Of a DNA stretch of 64,000 bases, positions 8,407-17,472 are shown piece by piece. Made by a program: the position numbers and the translations under genes. The first letter of the stretch is position 1, and each line of letters starts with the position of its first letter. Source of the DNA: Flavipsychrobacter sp. (GTDB taxonomy: Bacteria; Bacteroidota; Bacteroidia; Chitinophagales; Chitinophagaceae); the NCBI GenBank assembly GCA_016786615.1, contig JAEUVX010000004.1:248001-312000 (forward strand), read 5' to 3'. The notes beneath the pieces were generated by a model. The model worked only from the letters and a program-made list of their open reading frames with translations, was not told the DNA's origin and did no database searches.

Positions 8407-9498
8407 TTGTATTTTGTGATAATAAGAAAAGAATGTTCGGAACTGGTGACAAATAAATTGCAAAAACAGATAAGGTTTTTGAAGTACAGGTTTACGCCCT
8501 ACTTCATCATTGTCATGTTTTCATTTCTTGCATCATTTGTACGTTTTTACATGCTGCCCGATTGGGGATTAGGTGTGCATGTATTTATGTTCCTTTCGCA
8601 GATAGTTATTCTTACATTTATTTGGCTGCTCATCAGGGCGCTGAATACTTATCTTGATAAACGCATCCCTTTCAGTAATGGCCCTATAAGCCGCATTGCT
8701 CTGCAGATAGTACTTACACTTATAGTTGTTGCACCGGTTTTTACAACAATGTTTTTAGTGACGCATAAGCAACTGCCAACCTTTGTTACCCGGGAATTTG
8801 TTGGCATTGCTGTAGCATTGTTTGTAGTAGTTATATTCTTATTCAACTTCGCGTTCTATGCCTTTTACTTTTTTAAAAACTGGCAGGATAGCATTGAAGA
8901 CAGGGCAGCGCTTGAAATACAGGCAGCACAGCTTGAAAAAGAAAAAATGGATTTGCAGTATCATCAGTTGCGCAATCAGGTCAATCCGCATTATCTCTTC
9001 AACACACTTACATCGCTCGACGGTTTGATACACACCAACCCTGAGCTGGCAAGCGAGTTTGTTCGCCACATGTCGAAAGTGTACCGGTATGTATTGCAGC
9101 ACAAGGAAAGTGAAGTAGTAAGCCTGTATGAAGAGCTGGAGTTTATACAGCACTATATAAGGTTGCTGCACATACGCTATGCAGAAGGGTTGCAGATAAG
9201 AACCTGTATTTCGGACGAGGCTAAAGATAAAGGCGTTGTAATGGTAACGTTGCAGATGCTAATAGACAATGCTGTAAAGCATAATATTGTGCAGGCAGGT
9301 GAACAATTGTGTATAGATATTTATGATGAGGCTGATTGCCTGGTTGTTCGCAACAACAAGCAATTGCGCAAACAGATAGAAACATCTAACGGACAAGGCT
9401 TGAAACAGCTGAAACAACTCTACACATTTCTTACAAACAAGCAGTTAGTAATAGAAGATACTGCTGATACATACATTATTAAAATACCCTTGCTGTAA
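8407..9498 (+). CDS. LytS/YehU-family sensor histidine kinase
   Basis: Membrane sensor of the His_kinase (PF06580) family, about 363 residues. Four hydrophobic segments (about 33-50, 57-80, 97-118, 130-156) form an integral-membrane sensor without a large periplasmic domain. A short coiled coil leads to the phospho-acceptor region QVNPHYLFN (His195), and an ATPase domain with LIDNAVKHN follows. The start is uncertain: there is no ATG before the first TM helix. TTG at 8407 gives the full frame, GTG at 8446 (VTNKLQKQ) is an alternative. It sits between the efflux genes and a LytTR regulator 9 bp downstream, so it probably senses envelope stress or substrate and controls the pump (inference). 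Confidence 0.9.
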   Translation: MYFVIIRKECSELVTNKLQKQIRFLKYRFTPYFIIVMFSFLASFVRFYMLPDWGLGVHVFMFLSQIVILTFIWLLIRALNTYLDKRIPFSNGPISRIALQIVLTLIVVAPVFTTMFLVTHKQLPTFVTREFVGIAVALFVVVIFLFNFAFYAFYFFKNWQDSIEDRAALEIQAAQLEKEKMDLQYHQLRNQVNPHYLFNTLTSLDGLIHTNPELASEFVRHMSKVYRYVLQHKESEVVSLYEELEFIQHYIRLLHIRYAEGLQIRTCISDEAKDKGVVMVTLQMLIDNAVKHNIVQAGEQLCIDIYDEADCLVVRNNKQLRKQIETSNGQGLKQLKQLYTFLTNKQLVIEDTADTYIIKIPLL

Positions 9499-9507
9499 AT
9501 TTGAGTT

Positions 9508-10269
9508 ATGAAGATACTGGTATTGGAAGATGAGCATTTGGTGGCTGAGAGCCTCATAAAACTGGTGAAACAATTGGAACCGGGTGCAGAGATACAGGGG
9601 CCTGTTGCAAGTGTGAAAGAAGCGAAGAAGATATTAGCGGTATCAATTCCCGATTTGATAATATCTGATATTCAGTTGTCAGATGGTATATCGCTCGATG
9701 TGTTTTCTGATGCCAATATTACTTGTCCTATAATATTTACTACCGCATTTAATGAATATGCCATACGCGCTTTTAAGGTAAACAGTATAGATTACCTGCT
9801 GAAACCGATAGACAAAGAAGAACTGAAAGCAGCATTGGATAAATATCACCTGCTGCAAAGCAAATTCGGCAATGAGCAATATCTGGCACAAATAAATGAA
9901 CTCTTTAAAAACTTCGGTGGCAGCAAAAAGTATAAAGACCGTTTTACCGCGCATCTTGGGCGCAATATAGTGCTGATGCACACCGATGATATCACGTGCT
10001 TTACCAAAGAGGAAATCATATACCTTGTACACAAAGACGGCAAGAAGTTTATTACAGACTATCGTTCTCTGGACGAAATTGAAGAATTGCTGAACCCCGA
10101 ACAGTTTTATCGTGCCAACCGCCAGTTTATCATATCACTGCCCTATATCGATACCATGCGTAGCGATGAAACAGGCAAGATTATCGTGAAGCTGAAATAC
10201 CCGGGTACTCCCGAAATCATCGTCAGCAAAGAAAAAGCTGCACAATTCCGCAAGTGGGTAGAGGGATAG
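9508..10269 (+). CDS. LytTR-family response regulator
   Basis: Partner of the upstream LytS-type kinase, 253 residues. The receiver domain (1-120) has acidic residues ED near position 8, phospho-acceptor Asp54 (SDIQLSDG), the switch Thr in FTTAF and Lys99 in LLKP. A LytTR DNA-binding domain (about 145-250) ends with YRANRQFIISL and a C-terminal KAAQFRKWV helix. Known LytTR domains bind direct repeats about 21 bp apart. The pair ends the efflux operon, and a new promoter follows at once, so the pump operon is its most likely target; the phased GTTAAC arrays elsewhere in this window are other candidates. Confidence 0.93.
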   Translation: MKILVLEDEHLVAESLIKLVKQLEPGAEIQGPVASVKEAKKILAVSIPDLIISDIQLSDGISLDVFSDANITCPIIFTTAFNEYAIRAFKVNSIDYLLKPIDKEELKAALDKYHLLQSKFGNEQYLAQINELFKNFGGSKKYKDRFTAHLGRNIVLMHTDDITCFTKEEIIYLVHKDGKKFITDYRSLDEIEELLNPEQFYRANRQFIISLPYIDTMRSDETGKIIVKLKYPGTPEIIVSKEKAAQFRKWVEG

Positions 10270-10280
10270 CAGAGATTGTA

Positions 10281-10288
10281 TATATTTG
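10281..10288 (+). promoter_or_regulatory. Candidate -7 box TATATTTG
   Basis: TATATTTG matches TAnnTTTG exactly and lies 16 bp upstream of the ATG at 10305. No good TTTG is found about 19 bp further upstream, so the assignment rests on one box. Confidence 0.3.
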
Positions 10289-10304
10289 ATGCATATTACC
10301 CAAT

Positions 10305-11792
10305 ATGCGAAAATTCACCATAGCTCTGTTGTTTGTTGCATCCAATCTGTTTGCACAAGACAATCCTAACGAAACCATAGAAGGTGTTCGCAATATTTCA
10401 GTGTCAAATATCCCATTTATTGCCCGCCAGTATAATGTATTGCCTTATAAAATAGCGGACTATAGTTATGATAAGGAAACACATAAGTTGTACATATACA
10501 TAGATGAAACCATCGCACGTAGTGGACCCGATAAAAAAGGGAATGGAGTAATATGCTATGATATGGAGAATATGAAGCAACTGTATCGCTATGACTACAG
10601 TGGTTCGTCTGATATGCTTCATATTGTCGGTGGGTATATTCTGCGCGACGAATCTTTAGGCACACTCATAAAAGATGAAAAGACCAATAAAGAAATAGCA
10701 TTTCTGAAAGGCAAAATCGCAATGTTTAGTGCCAAGCACAAGCTTTACATAAATACCAACGGTACTGCATACGATATTACAACTGGTGAAAAACGTTGGA
10801 AAGCTGAATTTAAGAGAAAAATTCCATGGCGAAATGTGCTTGCAGTTGATGATGATAACATCATCGTTGGTACAGAGGGTATTCACAAGCTCAACTTCAA
10901 TACAGGTGTTGTATGGTCTTATCCTATGAATACAACACTTACAAGCATGCCTTCCATTTGGGATGTAATTAATTATTCCGCTATGGTGTTTGCACCTGTT
11001 GGGTACTATGCTAAATCTGTAGGTCCGGATTATAATCATGGTATGTGCTCAAATGTATTGGTAGATAGTAATAATAATTATTACGAAGCCGGTAGTGATA
11101 GGATAATCAGTGTAAACAAAGATGGGAAACTCAGGTGGGATAACCCTTTAAAAATTTACAATACCGGCAAATCAAAAGTATGGAGCAGTGGAGATACGCT
11201 ATATATGTTGAGTCTTGGTTATGCAAATCGTCAAAATTTGCTTGTGAGGCAAAGTTTTCCCTACATAGATGCATACAACCGGAATAGTGGGAGACTTATC
11301 TATCATAAAGAATTGGGAACAAATGAGCCTGTCATAGATTATCTTATTGATGAAGATAACTTATTTGTCAGAACGATAGATTTATTAGTGAGATTCAGCT
11401 TGAACAAGGGCATATTATATATGCAGCATTATGTGCAGGATGAAGATGGTTTCAGAAATGCGTTTTCTATAATTCCATATAAAGACTTATATAGAAGAGG
11501 GCAAGATGGTTATAAACCCATAGATGCAAAACACAAAAAAAGTATGTTGCTACTGGGCAATGATAAAGTATATGCTATTAATGATAAAGGGGAATACGAG
11601 GTATGTGTAGGTGAAGACCGTGCATATAGAATGCTCACTGTTGATGATAAAGAAGTGTTCAACAGCAAAGGTCAATCAGAATTCATCTGTGGTAATAGAA
11701 AGGTTGCTATCAATGAATATACTGATGCGATATTTGATAATAGGGTACTGATTGTAAATGAGCAGTCTTTTATAGTAGCTGAGTGTAAATAG
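10305..11792 (+). CDS. Secreted PQQ-like beta-propeller protein
   Basis: Exported protein of 495 residues with a clear signal peptide (MRKFTIALLFVASNLFAQ). Internal blade-like repeats include YDITTGEKRWKAEF, LNFNTGVVWSYPM and DKDGKLRW-like strings (NKDGKLRWDNPL), the pattern of PQQ-like or BamB-like quinoprotein propellers where each blade carries a Gly-x-x-x-W. It lacks a T9SS tail and a lipobox, so it is probably periplasmic. It stands alone behind the efflux/LytTR operon. Codon use is more AT-rich than in the pump genes. No catalytic residues can be named and no cofactor is implied. Confidence 0.6.
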   Translation: MRKFTIALLFVASNLFAQDNPNETIEGVRNISVSNIPFIARQYNVLPYKIADYSYDKETHKLYIYIDETIARSGPDKKGNGVICYDMENMKQLYRYDYSGSSDMLHIVGGYILRDESLGTLIKDEKTNKEIAFLKGKIAMFSAKHKLYINTNGTAYDITTGEKRWKAEFKRKIPWRNVLAVDDDNIIVGTEGIHKLNFNTGVVWSYPMNTTLTSMPSIWDVINYSAMVFAPVGYYAKSVGPDYNHGMCSNVLVDSNNNYYEAGSDRIISVNKDGKLRWDNPLKIYNTGKSKVWSSGDTLYMLSLGYANRQNLLVRQSFPYIDAYNRNSGRLIYHKELGTNEPVIDYLIDEDNLFVRTIDLLVRFSLNKGILYMQHYVQDEDGFRNAFSIIPYKDLYRRGQDGYKPIDAKHKKSMLLLGNDKVYAINDKGEYEVCVGEDRAYRMLTVDDKEVFNSKGQSEFICGNRKVAINEYTDAIFDNRVLIVNEQSFIVAECK

Positions 11793-11879
11793 TAAATTTC
11801 TCTTTAGCAAAAAGTTAATAACTATAGCCTTTCATAGTATTAACAACACGCTTCATTCCCTTTTTTGTAAATTGCCTGT

Positions 11880-12800
11880 ATGATAAAATGTAGTCGTATC
11901 ATTTTGCTGTTTGTTGTACTGCTATATACAGCAAGAACAACGGCACAGAAAGTGTCTTTTGAAGGGTTTAAAAAAGTAAATGGCGTAAACCTCTATTGCA
12001 AAGTTGTAGGTGAGGGAACACCGATATTAGTTGTGCATGGCGGCCCTGGTATGAATATGGAATACATAGAACCGCACCTGCTGTTGCTTGCAAAAAAGAA
12101 CAAACTCATTTTCTTCGACCCCCGCAGTACAGGCAGGTCCGATATCCCTGCTGATACTACCGCTACCAAACATCAAAATCTGATAGATGATATTGAAGGG
12201 CTGCGTAAAGTATTTGGTATTAAAAAGCTGAACATTCTGGCACATTCATGGGGGGCAAAGTTGGCGGTGTATTATGCCCTGCGCTATCCGTCTGCTGTTA
12301 ATAAATTGATTTTGTCTGATGCAGTACCGCTGAATCATGATTATGATAGCTTGCAGGCAGCATACAGTAATAACCGTTCTGTGGCACCTGAGCTGAAGGA
12401 TAAGAAATTTGAAATCATGAACAGGCATATAACGGTCATTGAAATAAAACAGCGCCTTGCATTCATGTATAGCATGTACGATTACAACAACATAGATAAA
12501 ATAAACATTACATATCCCGAAAACTATGGCGATGCTCAGATAGCGTTGTTTCGCGGGCTTACTGCCGATTACAGAAAATACGACAATGATATTTATCCTG
12601 TTATCAACCGCATAAAGCAGCCTGTATTGGTATTGCATGGTGACGCAGACGCTACACCGGTAGCTGCTTCTGTAAAGCTTGCAGAAAGTTTAGGTAATGC
12701 TACACTCATAAGGTTTGATAAGTCAGGCCATTTCCCGTTTATAGAAGAACCACAGCACTTTGCCGATGAGGTAAGCAATTTTATTAATGCTAAGAAATAA
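11880..12800 (+). CDS. Alpha/beta hydrolase, prolyl aminopeptidase-like
   Basis: Exported hydrolase of 306 residues with a signal peptide (about 1-23). It carries the oxyanion-side motif HGGPG (53-57), the strand LIFFDPRSTGRSD, a nucleophile elbow HSWGAK with Ser123, an acid in HGDAD (Asp255 or Asp257) and His284 in GHFPF. HGGPG plus an S-W-G elbow is the hallmark of the proline iminopeptidase branch, which removes N-terminal proline from peptides; in that branch the elbow is usually GGSWG, here AHSWG. Other small-ester or epoxide substrates remain possible. A strong hairpin follows its stop. Confidence 0.85.
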   Translation: MIKCSRIILLFVVLLYTARTTAQKVSFEGFKKVNGVNLYCKVVGEGTPILVVHGGPGMNMEYIEPHLLLLAKKNKLIFFDPRSTGRSDIPADTTATKHQNLIDDIEGLRKVFGIKKLNILAHSWGAKLAVYYALRYPSAVNKLILSDAVPLNHDYDSLQAAYSNNRSVAPELKDKKFEIMNRHITVIEIKQRLAFMYSMYDYNNIDKINITYPENYGDAQIALFRGLTADYRKYDNDIYPVINRIKQPVLVLHGDADATPVAASVKLAESLGNATLIRFDKSGHFPFIEEPQHFADEVSNFINAKK

Positions 12801-12810
12801 TAACAACTGA

Positions 12811-12847
12811 ATTAATAAAGCCACGCATCGCGTGGCTTTATTAATTT
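12811..12847. terminator. Bidirectional intrinsic terminator
   Basis: A perfect 17-bp stem (arms 12811-12827 and 12831-12847, core AAAGCCACGC / GCGTGGCTTT) with a 3-nt loop, AT-rich at the base on both sides, between the convergent hydrolase and LamG genes. It can end transcription in both directions. Confidence 0.85.
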
Positions 12848-12864
12848 GTGTATGTGTCAAATCT

Positions 12865-14469
12865 TTATTCGGCCACCATCTTTAATGTGGCTGTTTCGTT
12901 GTTGTTGCGCAGGTGTACAAAATAGATGCCTTTAATATCGTCAGGCAATGAAATTGTATGGTTGATAACAGAAGTATTGATAGTAAGGCTCGTATGATAT
13001 ACCAACTGTCCGATGGCATTCAATATGCGTACTTCCATCGTCCCGGGTTTCAGATTATTGCCTTTTATGGTAAACGTACCCTTGTTAGGGTTGGGATACA
13101 CCTCAAAGTTATGAAGCTGTGCTGTTTGTTTGATATCTGTGCCTATTACCGTAAATACAATTGGTGTACAGGTAACAGTATCGGGTACTGCGCAGATATT
13201 GCTGCTTTTTACCGTAACGGTAATGGTATCGTTATGTACAAAATCTACGCCGGCGGTAGCACCGTAAGTAATGCTTGTTGCACCCGGTATAGCTACACCG
13301 TTTTTCTTCCACTGATAAGTGGGGCTGCTGCCCGCGTTGGTAGGTATCGATGTAAAGAACATTACAGTACCATATGTAACCCATGTGCCCGGTGCTGCTG
13401 ATGCATATACACTGGGTGGTGTGCCCGGTAGTCCTACAGTTACATTAATGGTGTCTGATATTTTTGCAGGTAGTGTAGAACGGATGCGGATGCGATAGCC
13501 GCCGCCTACGCCTGTACTTCCCGGTACAGTACATGCAATGTTGCCACCCGTAACAGATGCACTGCTGCCGATTGTAGTAGCTGCTGCAAAACTTCCTGTG
13601 TTGTCAGACAATTCTACATTGAAAACATTGGTAGGTAAAAAATCATTCACTGTAGAAAAGCTGATACTTGTTGGTACAGATTTGCATATAGTGCCGATGG
13701 CCGGTGGGGTAATATATAAACCGTTGCTGTAGTGTTTTATTTCCTCAACGCTCAATACACGGTTATACAGTCGCATGTCGTCAATAAAACCATTAAACCA
13801 ATAAGGGAATGAACCGCCTACACCCTGATAGTTTGCACCGATATATAATCCCTCGTTCGATGAGCCCATTGTGCCTGACGTAGCTACGTATGTAGATTTC
13901 AGGTTGCCATTTACATAACACCTGAATGTGTCTTGCCTGTATGTAAGCACTACAGTGTACCAAGTGTTGGAAACAATGCGTGGTGTATAACACCATTGCG
14001 ATACAGCCCCTGTGGATGTGCCGGCATATCCGTTGAATACCTGTGCCGATGTATCGAGCGAACTGCAGTTGTCGCCATCACATGGACCGTCATAAAAGCT
14101 GAGGCCATAGCAGCCACCGGTGTTTTGATATCCGCGCCATAATATGGCGTTTACCTGGCATGTGCCGCTATAGTATCCCGTTGGTTTCACTATTGCACAA
14201 ATAGAGTATTGGCTCAGGTTCATGCCACTTTTATAGGGTACGTTTACATAACTACTGGTTCCGTTGAAAATGGCCGCAGTATTGAAGCCGCCATTCATGC
14301 CCTGTCCATAACTTACAGTTACAGATGTTCCATGATTGCCGTTGCCACTGCTGTCGCCGGCGTTGCCGTTGAATGGCCAATGTGCTACCAGCCCGCTTGA
14401 TAATTGTGCAGATGCTGCTGTTGTTATTAAGATGCAGTACAGGGTAGTCAGAATACGGTTCGCTTTCAC
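12865..14469 (-). CDS. LamG-domain T9SS-secreted surface protein
   Basis: Cell-surface or released protein of 534 residues. After a signal peptide (to about 21) comes a LamG/concanavalin-like jelly-roll domain (about 25-245) opening with VAHWPFNGNAGDSSGNGNHG and containing the strands WYTVVLTYR and DDMRLYNRVLS. A beta domain of about 90 residues (about 250-345) also occurs at the N-terminus of the 697-residue protein nearby. An Ig-like domain (about 348-440, YQWKKNGV) precedes the type A sorting domain (VYPNPNKGTFTI to LKMVAE), which directs export by the T9SS. LamG domains commonly bind glycans. Its 3' end meets the bidirectional terminator. Confidence 0.88.
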   Translation of the reverse strand: MKANRILTTLYCILITTAASAQLSSGLVAHWPFNGNAGDSSGNGNHGTSVTVSYGQGMNGGFNTAAIFNGTSSYVNVPYKSGMNLSQYSICAIVKPTGYYSGTCQVNAILWRGYQNTGGCYGLSFYDGPCDGDNCSSLDTSAQVFNGYAGTSTGAVSQWCYTPRIVSNTWYTVVLTYRQDTFRCYVNGNLKSTYVATSGTMGSSNEGLYIGANYQGVGGSFPYWFNGFIDDMRLYNRVLSVEEIKHYSNGLYITPPAIGTICKSVPTSISFSTVNDFLPTNVFNVELSDNTGSFAAATTIGSSASVTGGNIACTVPGSTGVGGGYRIRIRSTLPAKISDTINVTVGLPGTPPSVYASAAPGTWVTYGTVMFFTSIPTNAGSSPTYQWKKNGVAIPGATSITYGATAGVDFVHNDTITVTVKSSNICAVPDTVTCTPIVFTVIGTDIKQTAQLHNFEVYPNPNKGTFTIKGNNLKPGTMEVRILNAIGQLVYHTSLTINTSVINHTISLPDDIKGIYFVHLRNNNETATLKMVAE

Positions 14470-14481
14470 AAAAATTATTTT

Positions 14482-14500
14482 ATGATGTAAAATACATCAT
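14482..14500 (-). promoter_or_regulatory. Perfect inverted repeat upstream of the LamG gene
   Basis: ATGATGTA-AAA-TACATCAT, 8-bp half-sites with a 3-bp spacer, ends 12 bp before the LamG gene start codon on the minus strand. It may be an operator or a short leader hairpin. Confidence 0.35.
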
Positions 14501-14534
14501 TTTTCTGCATCAGCGTTCATTCAATATGGGGAGA

Positions 14535-15116
14535 TTAATGCACTGTTAGTTTGGCTTCGTAGTCGCCGTATTTCGCAGGTAGCGGGTATCCCAGGCTTTG
14601 CATAATGTGTTCCAGCATGGGTTCTTCAAACGGGTCATATTTCTTATTCAGATTAAAACCATGAAACCTTGCCCATGCCTGCCACCTCATTGCGTACAAC
14701 GCGTTTTTATAGGCCTCCATTTTGCTGTATATATTGGCGCCGCTCTGTCTGGCAATCAGTTTTACCAGCAGTACGCCCTGTGTTTCATTCAATGCGGAAA
14801 TTTCATTTTCAAAACGCCTGCGTATTTCATCTTCTTTGGTATTTACAAATGCTTTTCTTTCGCGCTTGCTTATGTTCGGGTTTTGTTCTTTTTGGTTCAG
14901 TTCTTCCATAATGCTGCTGGCGGCATTCAGGTAGGGTAGTATTGTTGTTACATAATACTTCATCTGGTTGTATTGATAACGTATGGTATCGTTACTCCAA
15001 TTTCTTTGAGTGTTGATGTTGACATTCGGCAGATTAACCAGCAACATAGTGTCCCTGTTTTGGGCGTAGGTATTAACAGTAAGTATTACAGATAATATTG
15101 TAAAAAGTATTCTCAT
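14535..15116 (-). CDS. DUF4294 family secreted protein
   Basis: Exported protein of 193 residues with a signal peptide ending TYAQ. A helical core (about 45-170) has the conserved family pattern RRRFENEISALNETQG followed by LVKLIARQSGANIY and the Trp-rich turn AMRWQAWARFHGF, ending near EHIMQSLGYP. This matches DUF4294, found almost only in Bacteroidota; the role is unknown. It lies between two T9SS surface genes on the same strand but its own C-terminus has no sorting domain, so it should be periplasmic. Confidence 0.8.
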   Translation of the reverse strand: MRILFTILSVILTVNTYAQNRDTMLLVNLPNVNINTQRNWSNDTIRYQYNQMKYYVTTILPYLNAASSIMEELNQKEQNPNISKRERKAFVNTKEDEIRRRFENEISALNETQGVLLVKLIARQSGANIYSKMEAYKNALYAMRWQAWARFHGFNLNKKYDPFEEPMLEHIMQSLGYPLPAKYGDYEAKLTVH

Positions 15117-15181
15117 ACACTATGGCTATATCAAGCCATGTGCCAAAGATATTGCCAATTGTTAAAGAAAACAGAAAGCAT

Positions 15182-17275
15182 TTATCGTACTACTGTAAAT
15201 GGTATGCGCAACAGGTGTCCGTTGTGTGTTATTTGCAGGAAATAAATGCCGCTACTCAGCCTGTCTTTCAGGTTGAAATGATGAAGGATGAATTTTTTAT
15301 CGCTTTGCAGGCGTATTTTATATACTTCCTGCCCAGCGCTGTTCAGAATACGCGCATCAATAGACTGGTCGCTGTATAGTTTGCCCGATATGGTGAATGT
15401 ACCGTTGTTGGGCGATGGGTATAGTGCAAAATCGTAGCGTGATATAAAGTCCCTCACATCAATACTCGCTATGTTCGATGCTTTACATCCGTTTTTGTCT
15501 ATTGTAAGGATGTATGTACCGATGTGGTTTTTGCTAACGTTGCTGATGGTTACATTATCGCCGCTGTCAGCCCAGTTGTTGGGGCCTACCCAGTAGCTTA
15601 CAATACCTGTCTCGTTACTGTTTGTTGTCAGTTGCAGTTCCTGCCCTTCCCACAGCGGGCTGTTGTGTATGATGCCCGGTATGGCAGGCATAGGTTTCAG
15701 GCTTACGTGGGCAGTGTCTCCCTGTGTGGTACATCCGCCATTATCTGCCAGTACCGTATGCCATCCTGTATCAGAAGCTGATACAGGGTATTTAATAATT
15801 GTTTCACCCGTATCAGTTGTGTTTTGCTGAGAAGCCCATTTGTATTGTATGCCTTGTATATTACTTACAGCTTTCAGCATCAATGTGTCAACAGGGCACA
15901 ACGGTGCGTTAGTCAGTATATGTGGTTTTTGCGGATAGGCATTTACTTCAACATAAATAGTATCGGCATTGGTGCACCCGCTGATGCTGTCTTGAATAAT
16001 ATAATAACCCGTAGCCAGGGTAGAAGCATTGTTGAGTAACGGGTTCTGAATATTGCTCTTGAAATTATTCGGTCCTATCCACAGGTATGTTGCCCCGGGT
16101 ACATCCTGTACGGTCAGTTGCATGCCATCGCCTTCGCATAACGGACTGTTGCTGCCGCCTACAGGTTTTTCAGGCCTGTCCAGTATAGTTACCGTATCGT
16201 ATGCGGGTACAGAATAGCAACCGTTGAATTTGGAACGGAGCATATATACACCGGCATTTGCATGGCTTATATTCAATACAGATGGTGTTGGTGCTGCAGA
16301 GCTGAAACCCGCAGGTCCGCTCCATTCATATGTTGCAGATGGCGAACCGCCAAGCAGTGCATAAAACTGGATGTTTGCACCAACACATAGCGGGCTGTTA
16401 CTGATGATAACAGGGGTATCTGGCAGGAATTTAACGGTGAAATTGCTGTAAACTGTTGCGCTGCACCCATCCTGCATGGCTTTCAGTGTACAGGTGCCTG
16501 CATACTTAAATACAGCCTGATGTACTATCAGGTATTGAATACTATCGTAGGAGGATGCGTCCGGTAAAGTCAGTTCGTATATCGCACCGGGTGCACCGCT
16601 GAAGTTAAATTTCATCGTATCTCCCAGGCATACCGGTGAATTTGTGGTAAGTATAGGTGTAGGTTTTGGCTTTATGGTTACATTGATGTTTTGCTGAATG
16701 GTGCAGCCGTTCAGTGTAGCTTCTATGGTATAAGCACCTGCCATGCCCATAGTTGCCGGGCTGCGTGTTACACCATTGCCGATATCATTATAACCACCCG
16801 GCCCTGTCCATACTATGGAAGCACTGCCGGTGTGCCCTGCATTCAGTTGCAGGTTGTTGCCTTCGCATACGGGGCTGTTGCTCGATGGTGCAATTACAGG
16901 GAATGGCCTTATCGTAAAATCAGCACCATTATTGGGCGATGTGCGAACGGGGGATGATGATAGGATACGTACCCTGTAGCCATTGCCCGTAGTAGTATTA
17001 GATGGTATAGTGCCTATTATCATGCCATTGGTATCAGACGCATAAGCTCCGATAGCAAGAGGGCTGCTAAAGCTACCTGAAGAGTTAGATAACTCTAATG
17101 TAAAAGTATTGCCTGCTAAAAATTTTCTTGAAACAGTATAGTGTACATGAATGGTATCGCCGGGGCAAAGGCTTAGTGTGCTTAGTTGCTGGCTGATGCT
17201 GACAGTAGTATCAGGCCCTTGTGCAAAGCCGGATAGTGTAATAGCCAGTAATACCAGTGTAAATAATGCCCGCAT
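15182..17275 (-). CDS. Ig/PKD-like repeat T9SS-secreted protein
   Basis: Surface protein of 697 residues. Signal peptide (to about 19), then an N-terminal beta domain (about 25-128, FTLELSNSSGSF to GYRVRILSSSP) homologous by eye to the middle domain of the neighbouring LamG protein. Six Ig-like modules of about 80-85 residues follow, each opening with a variant of SNSPLCEGxxLQL; the sixth has Trp in place of Cys (SPLWEG). A type A sorting domain closes the protein (LYPSPNNGTFTI to PFTVVR). Such tandem modules are typical stalks or adhesive surface proteins. No catalytic domain is visible. Confidence 0.88.
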   Translation of the reverse strand: MRALFTLVLLAITLSGFAQGPDTTVSISQQLSTLSLCPGDTIHVHYTVSRKFLAGNTFTLELSNSSGSFSSPLAIGAYASDTNGMIIGTIPSNTTTGNGYRVRILSSSPVRTSPNNGADFTIRPFPVIAPSSNSPVCEGNNLQLNAGHTGSASIVWTGPGGYNDIGNGVTRSPATMGMAGAYTIEATLNGCTIQQNINVTIKPKPTPILTTNSPVCLGDTMKFNFSGAPGAIYELTLPDASSYDSIQYLIVHQAVFKYAGTCTLKAMQDGCSATVYSNFTVKFLPDTPVIISNSPLCVGANIQFYALLGGSPSATYEWSGPAGFSSAAPTPSVLNISHANAGVYMLRSKFNGCYSVPAYDTVTILDRPEKPVGGSNSPLCEGDGMQLTVQDVPGATYLWIGPNNFKSNIQNPLLNNASTLATGYYIIQDSISGCTNADTIYVEVNAYPQKPHILTNAPLCPVDTLMLKAVSNIQGIQYKWASQQNTTDTGETIIKYPVSASDTGWHTVLADNGGCTTQGDTAHVSLKPMPAIPGIIHNSPLWEGQELQLTTNSNETGIVSYWVGPNNWADSGDNVTISNVSKNHIGTYILTIDKNGCKASNIASIDVRDFISRYDFALYPSPNNGTFTISGKLYSDQSIDARILNSAGQEVYKIRLQSDKKFILHHFNLKDRLSSGIYFLQITHNGHLLRIPFTVVR

Positions 17276-17472
17276 TTATCAGATAAGTACTTAATAAATA
17301 TAAATTTACAGAAAAAAACTACCCGAACCGTCCTGTATGGTTGTTTTAAGCATATCTTAATGGACTGAACAGATTTATTATCAAACAGTTATTATAATTG
17401 CAGGTAGTATATTAAAAATCCTGTGCAGGCATACCAACAATACATTATGTTCTTTATCTTTAAGTTTGCCGC

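Noticed and set aside
17455-17468. TATCTTTA / TAAGTTTG strings as promoter of the first YceI gene
   Set aside because: They match the -7 consensus but end 4-10 bp before the ATG, leaving almost no leader, and no -33 box fits.
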